Below, piece after piece: positions 42,397-54,279 of a stretch of DNA of 64,000 nt. The first letter of the stretch is position 1. Each line of letters opens with the position of its first letter. Source of the DNA: Clostridium sp. (GTDB lineage Bacteria > Bacillota > Clostridia > Acetivibrionales > Acetivibrionaceae); assembly GCA_012517995.1 (NCBI GenBank), contig JAAYTS010000144.1:23879-87878 (forward strand), written 5' to 3'. Both the position numbers and the translations under genes were made by a program. The notes beneath the pieces were generated by a model that saw only the letters and a list, made by a program, of their open reading frames with translations, was not told the DNA's origin and did not search any database.

Positions 42397-42609
42397 ATGT
42401 ATGATTTCAAGTCTTTAATATGCTACAATTGTAAGTCAGTTATTTTAAACCTGCCTAAATCTGAAATTTCCAAATTAAACGGTCTTAATTTTCAATGTGA
42501 ACTATGCGGACATAGAAATTTTCTTACTGAATTTACATTTTCTAAAAGCACTGAAGTAAATGATCCGTATATTAATATCCAAAGTGTAGATAGTTTATTA
42601 GCTTTGTAA
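42397..42609 (+). CDS. small zinc-ribbon-like protein
   Basis: AAGGAGGAACTCTCATG start; two CxxC knuckles (ICYNCKS, QCELCGH). Confidence 0.65.
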   Translation: MYDFKSLICYNCKSVILNLPKSEISKLNGLNFQCELCGHRNFLTEFTFSKSTEVNDPYINIQSVDSLLAL

Positions 42610-42636
42610 TCTCTAAAACCCTATACATAAAAAAAT

Positions 42637-42728
42637 AAAAAGGATTGCCTGCATAAAGCTCTATACCTAGCATTTAGATATAGTTACCCATCCCCTTGTT
42701 TATAAGAAACTAACAGGCAATCCTTTTT
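42637..42728. terminator. long-loop inverted repeat between convergent genes
   Basis: AAAAAGGATTGCCTG (42637-42651) and CAGGCAATCCTTTTT (42714-42728), 15-bp perfect stem enclosing 62 nt with an internal CTATA...TATAG pairing. Confidence 0.6.
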
Positions 42729-42755
42729 TTAATGAAATTTTATATGTTTTTTAGC

Positions 42756-45700
42756 TTATACTGTTGTTTTTATATCCTCTTCAATACTATTATCATGTGG
42801 CTCATTTTTCTTAAATTCATTAAAAGCTGTGGAAAGCATCAGCTTTATTCTGTTTATCTGATTTACCTCACTAGCTCCCGGGTCATAATCTATCGCTGTA
42901 ATGTTTGCATTTGGGTATCGCCTTTTTAACTCTTTAATCATTCCTTTTCCAGTAACATGATTAGGTAAACATGCAAAAGGCTGCATACAAACTATATTTT
43001 GTGCACCAGTTAAAATAAGCTCAATCATTTCAGCTGTTAAATACCATCCTTCACCAGTCTGATTTCCCAATGACAATACATCAGTTGCAAGCTTTCCCAA
43101 CTCCTCTATTGAAATTGGCGGTTGAAAACGTTCACTTTCTGAAAGGGCCTTTTTCATGTGCCTTCTATAGTATTCAATTAATTTTATTCCACCGGTGTTT
43201 ATCATTGCATCAATCTTTTTACCTGAAAGATGGGAGTGCCTGAAATCAGCGCAGTAAGCCACGTATAGGAAAAATCCAATTAAATCAGGCATAACTGCTT
43301 CTGCTCCTTCTCTTTCAACAATGTCAACTATATCGTTATTGGCTGTAGGATGATATTTAACCAGTATCTCGCCTACCAAGCCAACTTTTGGCTTTTTTTC
43401 ATCGGTTATTTTAAAATTATCAAAATCTCTTACAATATTATAAATATTTTCTTTGAACTCCTTATGTCTACCATTTCTTACAGATTCTTTGCATTTCTCA
43501 ACCCATGTATTGTATAAAAGGTTGGCAGAACCCTTTATCTTTTCATAGGGACGTACTCTGTATAAAACTTTCATAAGAAGATCCCCGTAAACAAGGGCAA
43601 TTAGCAGCTTGTTTATAAGTCCTGGTGAATATTTGAAACCAGGATTTTTTTCAAGACCTGCAAAATTCAAAGAAATCACAGGTACATGGGAAAGACCGGC
43701 ATCTTTAAGAGCCTTTCTTATAAAAGCTATATAGTTGGTAGCCCTACATCCGCCAGCAGTCTGAGATATAATAAGGGATGTATTGTTAATATCATATTTC
43801 CCGGATTTTATAGCTTTCATTAATTGACCTACTACAATTATTGAAGGATAACATGCATCATTATTTACATATTTAAGACCTTCATCAATGGCTTCCTTGT
43901 CAACTGAAGGCAAAACTTCCACATTATACCCCGATGCCTTAAAAGCTTCTTCTAAAAATTGAAAATGTATAGGCGACATTTGTGGTGCTAAAATAGTATG
44001 AGTTTTTTTCATATCTTTTGTAAATAAAACTCTCTTGCAACCATATTCTCTTTTAACTGGGGTAAAGTTGTTTTTATCCCTTTCATCAACTGCAGCCTTT
44101 AAGGACCTTATTCTTATTCTGGCTGCACCTAAATTGTCTATTTCATCTATTTTTAAAACTGTATATATTTTGTCACAACTATTTAAAATTTCTTCCACCT
44201 GGTCAGTTGTAACCGCATCAAGTCCACAGCCAAATGAATTAAGCTGTATAATTTCAAGAAAGCTTTTATCTTTAACAAAATTGGCTGTTCTATACAATCT
44301 TGAATGATACATCCACTGGTCCACAACTCTTAGTGAAATCTGTTCTTTTGCTAAATGGGATATAGAGTCCTCTGTCAAAACAGCCATTTTGTACTCTGTT
44401 ATTATATTGGGAATACCATGGTTAATTTCAGGGTCTACATGATATGGACGTCCTGTCAAAACCACACCTTTCATTCCCGTCTTCTCAAGATACTCTAAAA
44501 CTTCCTCACCTTTTAATTTAATATCTTCTTTAAATTTCTCATCTTCTTTTCTGGCAAGAATTACAGCTTTTTTTATTTCTGATTTAGAAATATTAAATTC
44601 TTTTAATTCTTCATAAAGCCTCTCAATCAACCTTAAATCATCATCATAAGGTAAGAAAGGATTTTTAAATTTTATATTGTTTTCCTTTAATACGTCCATA
44701 TTGTTTTTTATAACTTCAGGATATGAAGTAACTATAGGACAATTAAAGTGATTGTTGGCATCTTCAAATTCTATCCTTTCATACGGGATACAAGGATAAA
44801 ATATAAAATCCACATTTTTGTTTACAAGGCTCATTATATGTCCATGAACTAATTTCCCAGGATAACATACAGACTCAGAAGGGATGGTTTCCATTCCAAG
44901 CTCATATATCTTTTTTGTAGTCCTGGGTGAAATTTCCACTCTAAATTTTAATTGAGTAAAAAAAGTAAACCAAAATGGGTAGTTTTCATACATGTTTAAA
45001 ACCCTTGGAATTCCAACTGTACCTCTTATAGCCTCATCCTTACTAAGGGGTTTATATGAAAACAATCTTTTGTATTTATAATCGTATAAATTTGGAATAT
45101 CCTTATCTTTAGATTCTATGCCCGCACCCTTTTCACATCTGTTTCCTGAAATAAACTTTCTTCCATCCTGAAAAGTATTAATTGTAAGAAGGCAGTTATT
45201 TCCGCATTTTTGGCACCTTTTCATATCTACATCAGCTTTAAACTCACTGAGATTTTCCATTGTAATAAGTGAACTTTCATTTGAAGCATTTCTTTCTAAA
45301 GCAATAAGTGCAGCACCATAGGCCCCCATAAGTCCAGCAATTTCTGGTCTTACAACCTCTTTTTCAGAAAGAATTTCAAAACATCTTAATACTGCATCAT
45401 TATGGAAGGTTCCACCCTGAACAACTATTTTTTCCCCCATTTCCTTTGGGTCTCTTATTTTTATTACTTTTTGAAGGGCATTTTTCACAACAGAATATGA
45501 AAGACCTGCTGAGATATCTCCTACAGTTGCTCCTTCCTTTTGAGCTTGTTTAACTTTAGAATTCATAAAAACAGTACATCTAGACCCTAAATCAACAGGT
45601 TGTTTTGCCATTAAAGCGGATTTGGCAAATTCCGTCAAATCCATATTTAAAGAATAAGCAAAAGTTTCTATAAAAGAACCACAACCTGAAGAACAGGCTT

Positions 45701-47075
45701 CATTTAGCATTATGCTATCTATTACACCATTTTTAATTTTCAGGCATTTCATATCCTGACCGCCAATATCAAGGATAAAATCCACACCTGGTAAAAAAGC
45801 CTCAGCAGCTTTAAAATGTGCAATTGTCTCTATTTCACCAATATCAAAGCCTAATGCAGCTTTTAAAAGAGCCTCTCCATACCCTGTAACTGTTGAATTT
45901 ACTATTTTAGCCTCTTTAGGCATAAGAGAATAAATCTCTTTTAAAATATTAATTGCAGATGCAATGGGACTTCCGTTATTACTTCCATAAAAAGAATATA
46001 AAAGGGCACCTTCTTTATCAATAAGCACAGCCTTTGTGGTTGTAGACCCTGCATCTAATCCAAGGAAACATTCTCCTTTAAAAGTTTTTATATCACGCCT
46101 TTTTAACTTGCCAATATTATGTCTTTTTTGAAATTTATCAAATTCATCACTGTTCTTAAATAATGGCTGTAATCTTTCAACTTCGTGAACTTCTACTTCT
46201 TTTAGTGCTTGAAGCTTTTTTTCCAATGTCTTTACTGAAATTACCTTTGTATTTTTTGATTCTAATGCTGCACCTAAGGCAACAAAAAGCTCGGCATTTT
46301 CAGGGAAAATCCCTTGATGCTCTTCAAGTTTCAATGTTTCTATAAATCTTAATCTTAATTCAGATAAAAACTGCAAAGGACCTCCTAAAAAAGCCACATT
46401 ACCTCTAATTGGCTTTCCACAGGCTAATCCACTTATTGTCTGATTGACAACTGCTTGAAAAACAGAAGCAGCTATATCCTCCTTTGATGCACCTTCATTT
46501 ATCAAAGGCTGTATATCAGTTTTAGCAAATACACCACATCTAGATGCAATAGGGTAAATAACCTTATAGCCTTTTGCTAATTCATTTAACCCTTGGGCAT
46601 CGGTCTTTAAAAGAGATGACATCTGGTCTATGAAAGCCCCTGTCCCGCCAGCGCAAGTACCATTCATCCTCTGCTCTATACTTTCTTCTAAATAAGTTAT
46701 TTTAGCATCTTCTCCACCTAATTCTATAACAACATCTGTATGGGGTATAAATCTTTGAATTGCCTTTGTACTTGCAATAACTTCTTGAATAAAAGGGATT
46801 TCCAACCACTGGGAGACAGACATTCCACCTGATCCTGTTACCATTATTGTTATATATCTGTTTGCAAATTTTTCACATGTTTCACTTAAAAGTTCAAATA
46901 TGGTGTTTTTAATATCGGAATAATGTCTTTGATATTTACTAAATATTATTTCATCATTTTGGTCAATTAAAACCAATTTTACTGTAGTGGAACCAACATC
47001 CAATCCCATATTTAATATTTTTTTCATAAGACAGCAGCTCACTAAAGCTACATTCACGCCCCTTTCAAACTGCAT
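42756..47075 (-). CDS. giant 2-hydroxyacyl-CoA dehydratase-activator-family protein (two BcrA/BadF ATPase modules, DUF2229, HgdB-like C-terminus)
   Basis: ASKHA repeats [17 protein letters not shown] and [30 protein letters not shown] and [13 protein letters not shown]; central [11 protein letters not shown]-terminal region. Exact start uncertain (47075, an internal GTG, or the [13 protein letters not shown]). Confidence 0.88.
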   Translation of the reverse strand: MQFERGVNVALVSCCLMKKILNMGLDVGSTTVKLVLIDQNDEIIFSKYQRHYSDIKNTIFELLSETCEKFANRYITIMVTGSGGMSVSQWLEIPFIQEVIASTKAIQRFIPHTDVVIELGGEDAKITYLEESIEQRMNGTCAGGTGAFIDQMSSLLKTDAQGLNELAKGYKVIYPIASRCGVFAKTDIQPLINEGASKEDIAASVFQAVVNQTISGLACGKPIRGNVAFLGGPLQFLSELRLRFIETLKLEEHQGIFPENAELFVALGAALESKNTKVISVKTLEKKLQALKEVEVHEVERLQPLFKNSDEFDKFQKRHNIGKLKRRDIKTFKGECFLGLDAGSTTTKAVLIDKEGALLYSFYGSNNGSPIASAINILKEIYSLMPKEAKIVNSTVTGYGEALLKAALGFDIGEIETIAHFKAAEAFLPGVDFILDIGGQDMKCLKIKNGVIDSIMLNEACSSGCGSFIETFAYSLNMDLTEFAKSALMAKQPVDLGSRCTVFMNSKVKQAQKEGATVGDISAGLSYSVVKNALQKVIKIRDPKEMGEKIVVQGGTFHNDAVLRCFEILSEKEVVRPEIAGLMGAYGAALIALERNASNESSLITMENLSEFKADVDMKRCQKCGNNCLLTINTFQDGRKFISGNRCEKGAGIESKDKDIPNLYDYKYKRLFSYKPLSKDEAIRGTVGIPRVLNMYENYPFWFTFFTQLKFRVEISPRTTKKIYELGMETIPSESVCYPGKLVHGHIMSLVNKNVDFIFYPCIPYERIEFEDANNHFNCPIVTSYPEVIKNNMDVLKENNIKFKNPFLPYDDDLRLIERLYEELKEFNISKSEIKKAVILARKEDEKFKEDIKLKGEEVLEYLEKTGMKGVVLTGRPYHVDPEINHGIPNIITEYKMAVLTEDSISHLAKEQISLRVVDQWMYHSRLYRTANFVKDKSFLEIIQLNSFGCGLDAVTTDQVEEILNSCDKIYTVLKIDEIDNLGAARIRIRSLKAAVDERDKNNFTPVKREYGCKRVLFTKDMKKTHTILAPQMSPIHFQFLEEAFKASGYNVEVLPSVDKEAIDEGLKYVNNDACYPSIIVVGQLMKAIKSGKYDINNTSLIISQTAGGCRATNYIAFIRKALKDAGLSHVPVISLNFAGLEKNPGFKYSPGLINKLLIALVYGDLLMKVLYRVRPYEKIKGSANLLYNTWVEKCKESVRNGRHKEFKENIYNIVRDFDNFKITDEKKPKVGLVGEILVKYHPTANNDIVDIVEREGAEAVMPDLIGFFLYVAYCADFRHSHLSGKKIDAMINTGGIKLIEYYRRHMKKALSESERFQPPISIEELGKLATDVLSLGNQTGEGWYLTAEMIELILTGAQNIVCMQPFACLPNHVTGKGMIKELKRRYPNANITAIDYDPGASEVNQINRIKLMLSTAFNEFKKNEPHDNSIEEDIKTTV

Positions 47076-47101
47076 TTAAATAATATGCAGCAAATAATCT
47101 G

Positions 47102-47719
47102 TCAATCCCTTAAAAGACTTATTCTGCTAAAAGGAAAAAATCTTAAGACAGCTTTACCACCGATATACTCGGTTTTTACAGGTCCAAATTCCCTGCTGTC
47201 ACTGCTTTGTCCAAAAATTCTATTATCTCCTATTACATATACATAACCTTCAGGAACTTTAACATTGCTAAATTCATCTCTTATCGGGTAAGTCTCATCT
47301 CCTCTTATATAATCTTCTTCTAATATTTCACCATTAACAAAGACATTTCCGTCACGGATTTCTACCAAATCACCTTCTATCCCAATAACTCTTTTTATTA
47401 TCGGGCTGTTTCTTAAATATATTCCATCATCACCATCAGGATCATTTACCGTTACAATATCACCTCTGTTAATTTTTCCAAACCGGACACTTAATTTTTC
47501 AATAAGCAGTCTGTCTTTTTCAGAAAGAGTATTTTCCATAGAACTTCCTTGCACCACAGTAACTTGTGCAACAAAATTCACAATTAAAACGGCTAATAAT
47601 ATTGCTATTGCTATATGAATAGTCCAATCTAAGGCTTCTTTCATAATAGTTTTTTTTGACGTAGTAAGCCCCCCTTTTTTTGTTTTTGAGCTTATTATAT
47701 TAAGTTTAAAAAACAACAT
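47102..47719 (-). CDS. lepB: signal peptidase I
   Basis: TVVQGSSMENTL catalytic Ser motif; RGDIVTVNDPDG; IIKRVIGIEGDLVEI; YVIGDNRIFGQSSDSREFGPV. Start may be internal. Confidence 0.94.
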   Translation of the reverse strand: MLFFKLNIISSKTKKGGLTTSKKTIMKEALDWTIHIAIAILLAVLIVNFVAQVTVVQGSSMENTLSEKDRLLIEKLSVRFGKINRGDIVTVNDPDGDDGIYLRNSPIIKRVIGIEGDLVEIRDGNVFVNGEILEEDYIRGDETYPIRDEFSNVKVPEGYVYVIGDNRIFGQSSDSREFGPVKTEYIGGKAVLRFFPFSRISLLRD

Positions 47720-47834
47720 AATTTATATTATATAAATTCTATATAATTTATAATAACTTTTCAAGTATGTGTATATAATTTAATATTAAAGAAACATCCA
47801 TATTCTTAAATAATTTAAAATACATGTAAGTTTT

Positions 47835-49616
47835 TTAAATATTAAAATTAATATGAAGTTCTTTAAGCTGCTTTTCATCAACCACGTCAGGAGCACTTGT
47901 CATAAGACAAGAAGCATTTTGAACTTTTGGAAAAGCAATTACATCTCTGATGCTGTCACAGCCTGCCATTAACATAACAAGCCTGTCAAGCCCAAAGGCC
48001 AATCCCCCATGTGGAGGTGTTCCATATTTAAATGCATCTAATAAGAAACCAAATCTTTCTTTAGACTCCTCTTCCGTAAAGCCTAAACATTTAAACATGG
48101 TTTTTTGAAGTTCTTGGTCGTGTATCCTTATGCTTCCTCCGCCTATTTCATTTCCATTGAGAACCATATCATATGCTTTAGACCTTACCCTTTCTGGTTC
48201 TGTTTCAATATATTTTATATCCTCATCCATAGGTGCTGTAAATGGGTGATGTTTTGCAACATACCGCTCCTCTTCTTCATCATATTCAAAAAGAGGAAAC
48301 TCTGTAATCCATAAAAATTTAAACTCTTTATCATTAATTAAATTTAATTTTCTTGCTACCTCAAGTCTTAACTCACTAAGGGCACTAAATACAATTTTAT
48401 CTTTATCTGCTATAAAGCAAATAAGGTCTCCTGGCTCAGCTTTTACTTTTTCCAGTATAGCCTTAATTTCATCTTCTTTTAAAAACTTTGTAATAGGTGA
48501 TTTTAGGTTGTCCTCTTCTACTACTATCCAAGCCATTCCCTTTGCATTATAATTCTTTACATACTCACCTAGTGCATCTATTTCTTTTCTGCTAAATTTG
48601 CTTCCGCCCCCTTTTGCATTTATAGCTCTGACACTTCCGCCATTTTTTACTGCATCTGAAAAAACCTTGAAACCACAGTCCTTAACTATATTGGATAAGT
48701 CTATAAGTTCTAAGCCAAACCTTGTATCCGGTTTGTCTGTTCCAAACCTTTCCATGGCTTCTTTATAGGACATTCTCTCAAATGGACATTCAACTTTTAC
48801 ACCTAGAACTTCTTCAAAGAGTTTTTTAATAAATCCCTCATTAATTTTGATTACGTCTTCCACATCCACAAAGGACATTTCCAAATCCATCTGAGTAAAC
48901 TCTGGCTGCCTGTCAGCCCTTAAATCTTCGTCTCTGAAACATTTTACAATTTGAAAATACCTATCAAATCCTGATACCATCAAAAGCTGTTTAAATAACT
49001 GAGGTGACTGGGGCAGGGCATATAACTTTCCTGGGTGAACCCTGCTTGGCACTAGATAATCCCTTGCTCCTTCCGGAGTACTTTTTGTAAGGGTTGGAGT
49101 CTCTATTTCAAGAAAACCATTGGCATCAAAATAATCTCTTGCAATTTTTGCCACCCTATGCCTTAACATAATATTTTTTTGCATATCAGGTCTTCTTAAA
49201 TCAATATATCTATACTGAAGCCTTAAAGCCTCATTTACCTGTGAATTCTCTTCAATGTACATAGGAGGAGTTTCTGCAGTACTTAATATTCTAAGTTCCT
49301 CTGCTAATATTTCTATTTCTCCTGTAACCATATTAGGATTAATGGCATTACCAACTCTTTTTACAACTTTTCCCCTTACTGCAAGTACAAATTCATTTCT
49401 TATTTTTTCTGCCTTTTCAAAAATTTCTTTTTTTGACTCAGTACCAAATGCAATTTGAATAATACCGCTTCTATCTCTTAAATCAACAAATATAAGCTTT
49501 CCTAAATCTCTTCTTTTTTGAACCCATCCCATTACAGTAACCTCTTTATCCACATGGTTAACTGTAACTTCAGTACAATAATGAGTTCTCTTTAATCCAC
49601 AAATTGATTCTCCCAT
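47835..49616 (-). CDS. aspS: aspartyl-tRNA synthetase
   Basis: LKRTHYCTEVTVNHVDKEVTVMGWVQKRRDLGKLIFVDLRDRSGIIQ; FRDEDLRADRQPEFTQMDLEMSF; GGLAFGLDRLVMLMAG. Confidence 0.98.
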   Translation of the reverse strand: MGESICGLKRTHYCTEVTVNHVDKEVTVMGWVQKRRDLGKLIFVDLRDRSGIIQIAFGTESKKEIFEKAEKIRNEFVLAVRGKVVKRVGNAINPNMVTGEIEILAEELRILSTAETPPMYIEENSQVNEALRLQYRYIDLRRPDMQKNIMLRHRVAKIARDYFDANGFLEIETPTLTKSTPEGARDYLVPSRVHPGKLYALPQSPQLFKQLLMVSGFDRYFQIVKCFRDEDLRADRQPEFTQMDLEMSFVDVEDVIKINEGFIKKLFEEVLGVKVECPFERMSYKEAMERFGTDKPDTRFGLELIDLSNIVKDCGFKVFSDAVKNGGSVRAINAKGGGSKFSRKEIDALGEYVKNYNAKGMAWIVVEEDNLKSPITKFLKEDEIKAILEKVKAEPGDLICFIADKDKIVFSALSELRLEVARKLNLINDKEFKFLWITEFPLFEYDEEEERYVAKHHPFTAPMDEDIKYIETEPERVRSKAYDMVLNGNEIGGGSIRIHDQELQKTMFKCLGFTEEESKERFGFLLDAFKYGTPPHGGLAFGLDRLVMLMAGCDSIRDVIAFPKVQNASCLMTSAPDVVDEKQLKELHINFNI

Positions 49617-49653
49617 ATTTTCACTCCCTATCATATTCCCTTTAAAATTATTT

Positions 49654-50943
49654 TTAAACATTTGTTATTGTGGTGTTGGATTCTGCCTTTATATTTTTGA
49701 GTCTGTCGATAACTGTATCTAAACTTATTTCCTTTTCTTCTCCAGTATCCATATTTTTCAAAAAGGCTTTATTTGTATCAATTTCATTATCGCCTAAAAC
49801 AATAGAAAAACAAGCCCCTAATTTATTGGCATATTTCATCTGAGCTTTAACGCTTTTCCCCATTAGATCTGTCTCAGCATTAATTCCCTCTTTTCTTAAG
49901 TCATATACTAATTTTTGAGCATAATACTGAGCCTTGTCTCCTATAGTTGCAATAAAAATATCAGTACTTTTAGGATTAGGAAATTCAATCCCTTGATTTT
50001 CCATAACCATAATAAGCCTTTCTATCCCAATGGCAAATCCAATGCCTGGAGTTGGCGAACCACCGCAAACCTCTACAAGCCCATCATATCTGCCCCCGCC
50101 ACAAACAGTTCCCTGGGAGCCAATATTTTTTGACACAAACTCAAAAACCGTCTTTGTATAATAGTCAAGTCCCCGTACAATATTTTTGTCTATATTATAT
50201 TTAATCCCTAAATTCTCCAATCCTTTTTTTAACCCCTCTAAATGTTCATAACATTCTTGGCACAAGTTATCTACAAGGGCTGGAGCTTCCCTGGTAATTT
50301 CTTTACATGCCTCTTCTTTGCAGTCTATAATCCTTAAAGGATTTCTGTCAAATCTGTCTTCACAAGTTTTGCATAATTTTTGTAAATTGGGTTTTAAATA
50401 TTCTTTTAGCTTTGTATTGTAATCACTTCTGCACTTTTTACACCCTATGCTGTTTATATTAAGCTCAATATCATCAATACCTAATTTATTCAAAAAAACT
50501 TCTATCATTGATATTATTTCAACATCTATGGAAGGTCCTTCAGAACCAAAAGCCTCCACTCCAAACTGATGAAACTCCCTGTATCTTCCCTTTTGTACAT
50601 TTTCATATCTATAAGCAGTTATATTATAGTAAAGTTTCACTGGCTGGGGTAAAGATGCCATTCCATGCTCAATATAACTTCTCACAACACCTGCTGTACC
50701 TTCCGGTCTTAGGGTAATACTTCTTTTCCCTTTGTCCAAAAATGTATACATTTCCTTTTGAACTATATCTGTTGTATCTCCTACCCCTCTTTGAAATAAT
50801 TCTGTATGTTCAAAAACAGGAATTCTAATTTCCTTGTAGCCAAAATTTTGGCAAACCTCAGATATTATATTTTCTAAATATTGCCATTTATGTACCTCGT
50901 TTGGTAATATATCTCTAGTTCCTTTTGGCGATTTTGTTAACAT
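49654..50943 (-). CDS. hisS: histidyl-tRNA synthetase
   Basis: SPKGTRDILPNEVHKWQYLE; TLRPEGTAGVVRSYIEH; VRGLDYYTKTVFEFV; GGGRYDGLVEVCGG. Confidence 0.97.
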   Translation of the reverse strand: MLTKSPKGTRDILPNEVHKWQYLENIISEVCQNFGYKEIRIPVFEHTELFQRGVGDTTDIVQKEMYTFLDKGKRSITLRPEGTAGVVRSYIEHGMASLPQPVKLYYNITAYRYENVQKGRYREFHQFGVEAFGSEGPSIDVEIISMIEVFLNKLGIDDIELNINSIGCKKCRSDYNTKLKEYLKPNLQKLCKTCEDRFDRNPLRIIDCKEEACKEITREAPALVDNLCQECYEHLEGLKKGLENLGIKYNIDKNIVRGLDYYTKTVFEFVSKNIGSQGTVCGGGRYDGLVEVCGGSPTPGIGFAIGIERLIMVMENQGIEFPNPKSTDIFIATIGDKAQYYAQKLVYDLRKEGINAETDLMGKSVKAQMKYANKLGACFSIVLGDNEIDTNKAFLKNMDTGEEKEISLDTVIDRLKNIKAESNTTITNV

Positions 50944-50976
50944 TACTAACCTCCAATTTAATTATTAGTTTTTCTA

Positions 50977-51579
50977 TCAATAATAAATACTTTCAGCTCC
51001 AATGGTTGTAGCTGGACCATGACCTGGATAGACAATGGTCTTTTCATCTAAAGTCATAAGTTTATTTTTTATTGAGGAAAGTATTTCCTCCTCATTTCCA
51101 TCTCCTAAATCTGTTCTTCCCCTGGCCATTTTAAACAATGTATCTCCAGTAAATAATTTATCTCCTGCTTTTATGCAAATACATCCTGATGAGTGACCTG
51201 GAGTATGGATTATTTCAAAATCAATGCCACCCACAGTGATTTTATCCCCGTCCTTTAAATTCCTGTCAGCAGGTTTAAAAGCCATTCTTTGTCCATATAA
51301 TTCAGATCCGTTTAATGATGGGTCTAAAAGCTTTTTACTGTCATTTTCATGAACTAAAACTTCAGCCCCTGTTTTTTCACGAATGTCATCCACATGACAT
51401 ATATGGTCAATATGAACATGGGTTAGAACAATGTATTTTATTTTTATTTTTTTCTCATCTAAAAACTTCATAACTTCATCAGCGCTAACACCAGCATCTA
51501 CAATAATTCCTTCGTTGTTATTATAAACAATGTAACAATTAGAATCAAACATTCCTGTAGATAAGCATTTAATTAACAT
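50977..51579 (-). CDS. MBL-fold metallo-hydrolase (glyoxalase II-like)
   Basis: VLTHVHIDHICHVDDIREKTGA ... IIHTPGHSSGCICI ... LFTGDTLF ... VYPGHGPATTIG. Confidence 0.93.
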   Translation of the reverse strand: MLIKCLSTGMFDSNCYIVYNNNEGIIVDAGVSADEVMKFLDEKKIKIKYIVLTHVHIDHICHVDDIREKTGAEVLVHENDSKKLLDPSLNGSELYGQRMAFKPADRNLKDGDKITVGGIDFEIIHTPGHSSGCICIKAGDKLFTGDTLFKMARGRTDLGDGNEEEILSSIKNKLMTLDEKTIVYPGHGPATTIGAESIYY

Positions 51580-51600
51580 AAAAAAAACCTCCCTGTAAAA

Positions 51601-52050
51601 TCAAAATTCTTTTTTACTGTCTAAAAGTATGGTAACAGGACCATCATTATGTATCTCTACAGACATCATAGCTTGAAACTTACCTGTTTCAACTTTTACA
51701 CCCTGTTTTTTGCACTCTTCTATAAATCTATTATAAATTTCTTCTGCATCATCTGGTTTTGCAGCCATATCAAAACTTGGTCTTCTTCCCCTCCTGCAAT
51801 CCCCATACAATGTAAATTGTGATATAACAATTAACTTACCATCTATATCTTTTAATGAAACATTCATTTTCCCATTTTCATCTTCAAAAATACGCAAATT
51901 TATTATTTTATCCACTAAATACTCAATATCTTTTTGTCCGTCTTCTTTACCTATGCCTAAAAGAACATTCAGTCCTTTATTAATTTCGCCAATTATCTCA
52001 TTTTCCACTGTAACTTTAGAATAAGTCACTCTCTGCACTACTGCCCGCAT
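51601..52050 (-). CDS. dtd: D-aminoacyl-tRNA deacylase
   Basis: [33 protein letters not shown] ... [28 protein letters not shown]. Confidence 0.97.
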   Translation of the reverse strand: MRAVVQRVTYSKVTVENEIIGEINKGLNVLLGIGKEDGQKDIEYLVDKIINLRIFEDENGKMNVSLKDIDGKLIVISQFTLYGDCRRGRRPSFDMAAKPDDAEEIYNRFIEECKKQGVKVETGKFQAMMSVEIHNDGPVTILLDSKKEF

Positions 52051-52068
52051 ATTACCTCTCCTTAACTA

Positions 52069-54249
52069 TCAGCTATTACTTCTTGTCACTTCAAAAACAG
52101 ATTCAACTTTTCTTATTTTTTTAATTATTTTCTCAAGCTGTTCTGTATTTGTTATCTCTAATGTAAGATTCATAATTGCAATTTGTTCTCTGGTAGTTCT
52201 TGCATTTATGGCCTTTAAAGGAATTTTTAATTCTGCAATGGCATTTGTTATATCCATCAAAAGAGCCGTCCTGTCATTAGCCATAATTGTAATATTGGCA
52301 TTGTAGGATGCATTCTTTGCAGTATACCAGGAAACTTCAATAAGTCTGTTGTCTCCATCTATGGTATTGGTAACATTAGAACAATCATTCCTGTGAACAG
52401 ATACTCCTCTTCCCCTTGTAATATATCCAACTATATCATCTCCCGGTACCGGGTTGCAACATTTTGCTATTCTAACTAAGCAGTTTTCTATCCCCTTTAC
52501 CACAACACCATTTTCAGGAAATTTCTTTTTGCTTTGTTGTTCTCTAGGTTTTTTTGCTGTTTTAGCAATATTTTCTGCAAGTTCTTCTACTTTAACGGTT
52601 TTTTTGTATTCTTCCCTAAGCCTTGAAATTACTTTGTTTGCAGTTAATGTTCCATAACCTATGGCTGCATAAAGATCCTCTAAAGAAAGAAATGTATATT
52701 TTCTAAGTACAATTTCAACCCATTCCGGTTTAAACAACTGATTAAAGGTAAATGATTGTTTTTTTAATTCTTTTTCAATCATTTCCTTACCTCTAATAAT
52801 ATTCTCTTCTCTTTTTTCTTTTTTAAACCACTGATTAATTTTACTGCGTGCCTGTGAACTTTTAATAATTTTAAGCCAATCCCTACTTGGACCATGGACA
52901 TTGGAAGATGTTATAATTTCTACTATATCTCCATTTTTTAATTCATATTCGATAGGTGTTATCTTACTGTTTACTCTGGCACCCGCCATTTTATTTCCAA
53001 TTGCACTATGAATTGCATATGCAAAATCAATAGGGGTTGAACCAGCAGGAAGGTTTATAACATCACCTTTTGGAGTGAAAACAAAAACTTCATCTGTAAA
53101 AAGGTCAACCTTTAAATTCTCCATAAATTCATCTGCATCTCGGGCATCTTTCTGCCACTCTAAAAGCTGTCTTAACCAGGCAAGTTTTTTATCTAAACTA
53201 TTGTCTCCTCCGTCTCCTTCTTTATATCTCCAATGAGCTGCTATCCCCACTTCTGCTACCCTGTGCATTTCCCAGGTTCTTATTTGAATTTCAAAAGGTA
53301 CACCTTCAGGACCTATAACCGTGGTATGCAAAGACTGATACATATTAGGTTTGGGCATTGCAATATAGTCTTTAAACCTTCTGGGCATGGGTTTAAAAAT
53401 TTCGTGAACAAGACCTAACACCGAGTAGCAATCTTTTACAGTGTCTACAATAACCCTGACAGCAAAAAGATCATATATTTCTTCTAATGTTTTGTTCTGA
53501 TTAACCATTTTTCTGTATATACTATAAAAGTGTTTTGGTCTTCCATCAAGATGTGATTCAACACTAATTTCTTTTGTTTTCTCTTTCAAAATTCTTAAAA
53601 TATTATCTATATAGTCTTCCCTTTCGTTTCTTCTTTTGGCTATTTTCTCTACTAAATCATAATATCCCTTTGGGTCTATATATCTTAAACAAATATCTTC
53701 AAGCTCCCATTTTATTTTAGAAATCCCCAATCTATGAGCTATTGGGGCATAAATTTCTAAAGTCTCCTTTGCTTTTTCAGCTTGTTTTTCAGCTTTCATA
53801 TACTTTAATGTACGCATATTATGAAGCCGGTCAGCAAGTTTAATGAGAATAACCCTTATATCTTTTGCCATAGCAAGAAACATTTTTCTCAAATTCTCAG
53901 CTTGCCTCTCCCGTTTGGTTGTATAAGGAATTTTACCTAACTTGGTAACACCATCTACTAAATCCGCCACTTCCTGACCAAATATTGATTTAATTTCCTC
54001 ATAAGTGTGGGGGGTATCTTCGATGGTATCGTGAAGAATCCCAGCAATTATTGAAGTACAATCCAGCTCAAGCTCTGCTAAAATAAAAGCTACTTCTAGA
54101 GGATGTGTGAAAAATGGCTCTCCAGACACTCTATTTTGGCCTTCATGTGCTTTTTTTGAAAAATCATATGATTTTTTAAGTAATTCAAAATCGCAATTAG
54201 AATTATATTTTTTTATTTTTTCTACTAACCTGTTAAATTCATCACACAT
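52069..54249 (-). CDS. relA: bifunctional (p)ppGpp synthetase/hydrolase
   Basis: HD domain FFTHPLEVAFILAELELDCTSIIAGILHDTIEDT; synthetase DLFAVRVIVDTVKDCYSVLGLVHEIFKPMPRRFKDYIAMPKPNMYQSLHTTVIGPEG; TGS and ACT domains. Confidence 0.97.
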   Translation of the reverse strand: MCDEFNRLVEKIKKYNSNCDFELLKKSYDFSKKAHEGQNRVSGEPFFTHPLEVAFILAELELDCTSIIAGILHDTIEDTPHTYEEIKSIFGQEVADLVDGVTKLGKIPYTTKRERQAENLRKMFLAMAKDIRVILIKLADRLHNMRTLKYMKAEKQAEKAKETLEIYAPIAHRLGISKIKWELEDICLRYIDPKGYYDLVEKIAKRRNEREDYIDNILRILKEKTKEISVESHLDGRPKHFYSIYRKMVNQNKTLEEIYDLFAVRVIVDTVKDCYSVLGLVHEIFKPMPRRFKDYIAMPKPNMYQSLHTTVIGPEGVPFEIQIRTWEMHRVAEVGIAAHWRYKEGDGGDNSLDKKLAWLRQLLEWQKDARDADEFMENLKVDLFTDEVFVFTPKGDVINLPAGSTPIDFAYAIHSAIGNKMAGARVNSKITPIEYELKNGDIVEIITSSNVHGPSRDWLKIIKSSQARSKINQWFKKEKREENIIRGKEMIEKELKKQSFTFNQLFKPEWVEIVLRKYTFLSLEDLYAAIGYGTLTANKVISRLREEYKKTVKVEELAENIAKTAKKPREQQSKKKFPENGVVVKGIENCLVRIAKCCNPVPGDDIVGYITRGRGVSVHRNDCSNVTNTIDGDNRLIEVSWYTAKNASYNANITIMANDRTALLMDITNAIAELKIPLKAINARTTREQIAIMNLTLEITNTEQLEKIIKKIRKVESVFEVTRSNS

Positions 54250-54279
54250 TAAAATTCCTCCAAAAACCCTATAACACAA

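Noticed and set aside
47835-50977. T-box leader for hisS-aspS or glyS
   Set aside because: Upstream spaces are too short (tens of nt) and no GGTGGNACCGCG-like T-box sequence was seen.
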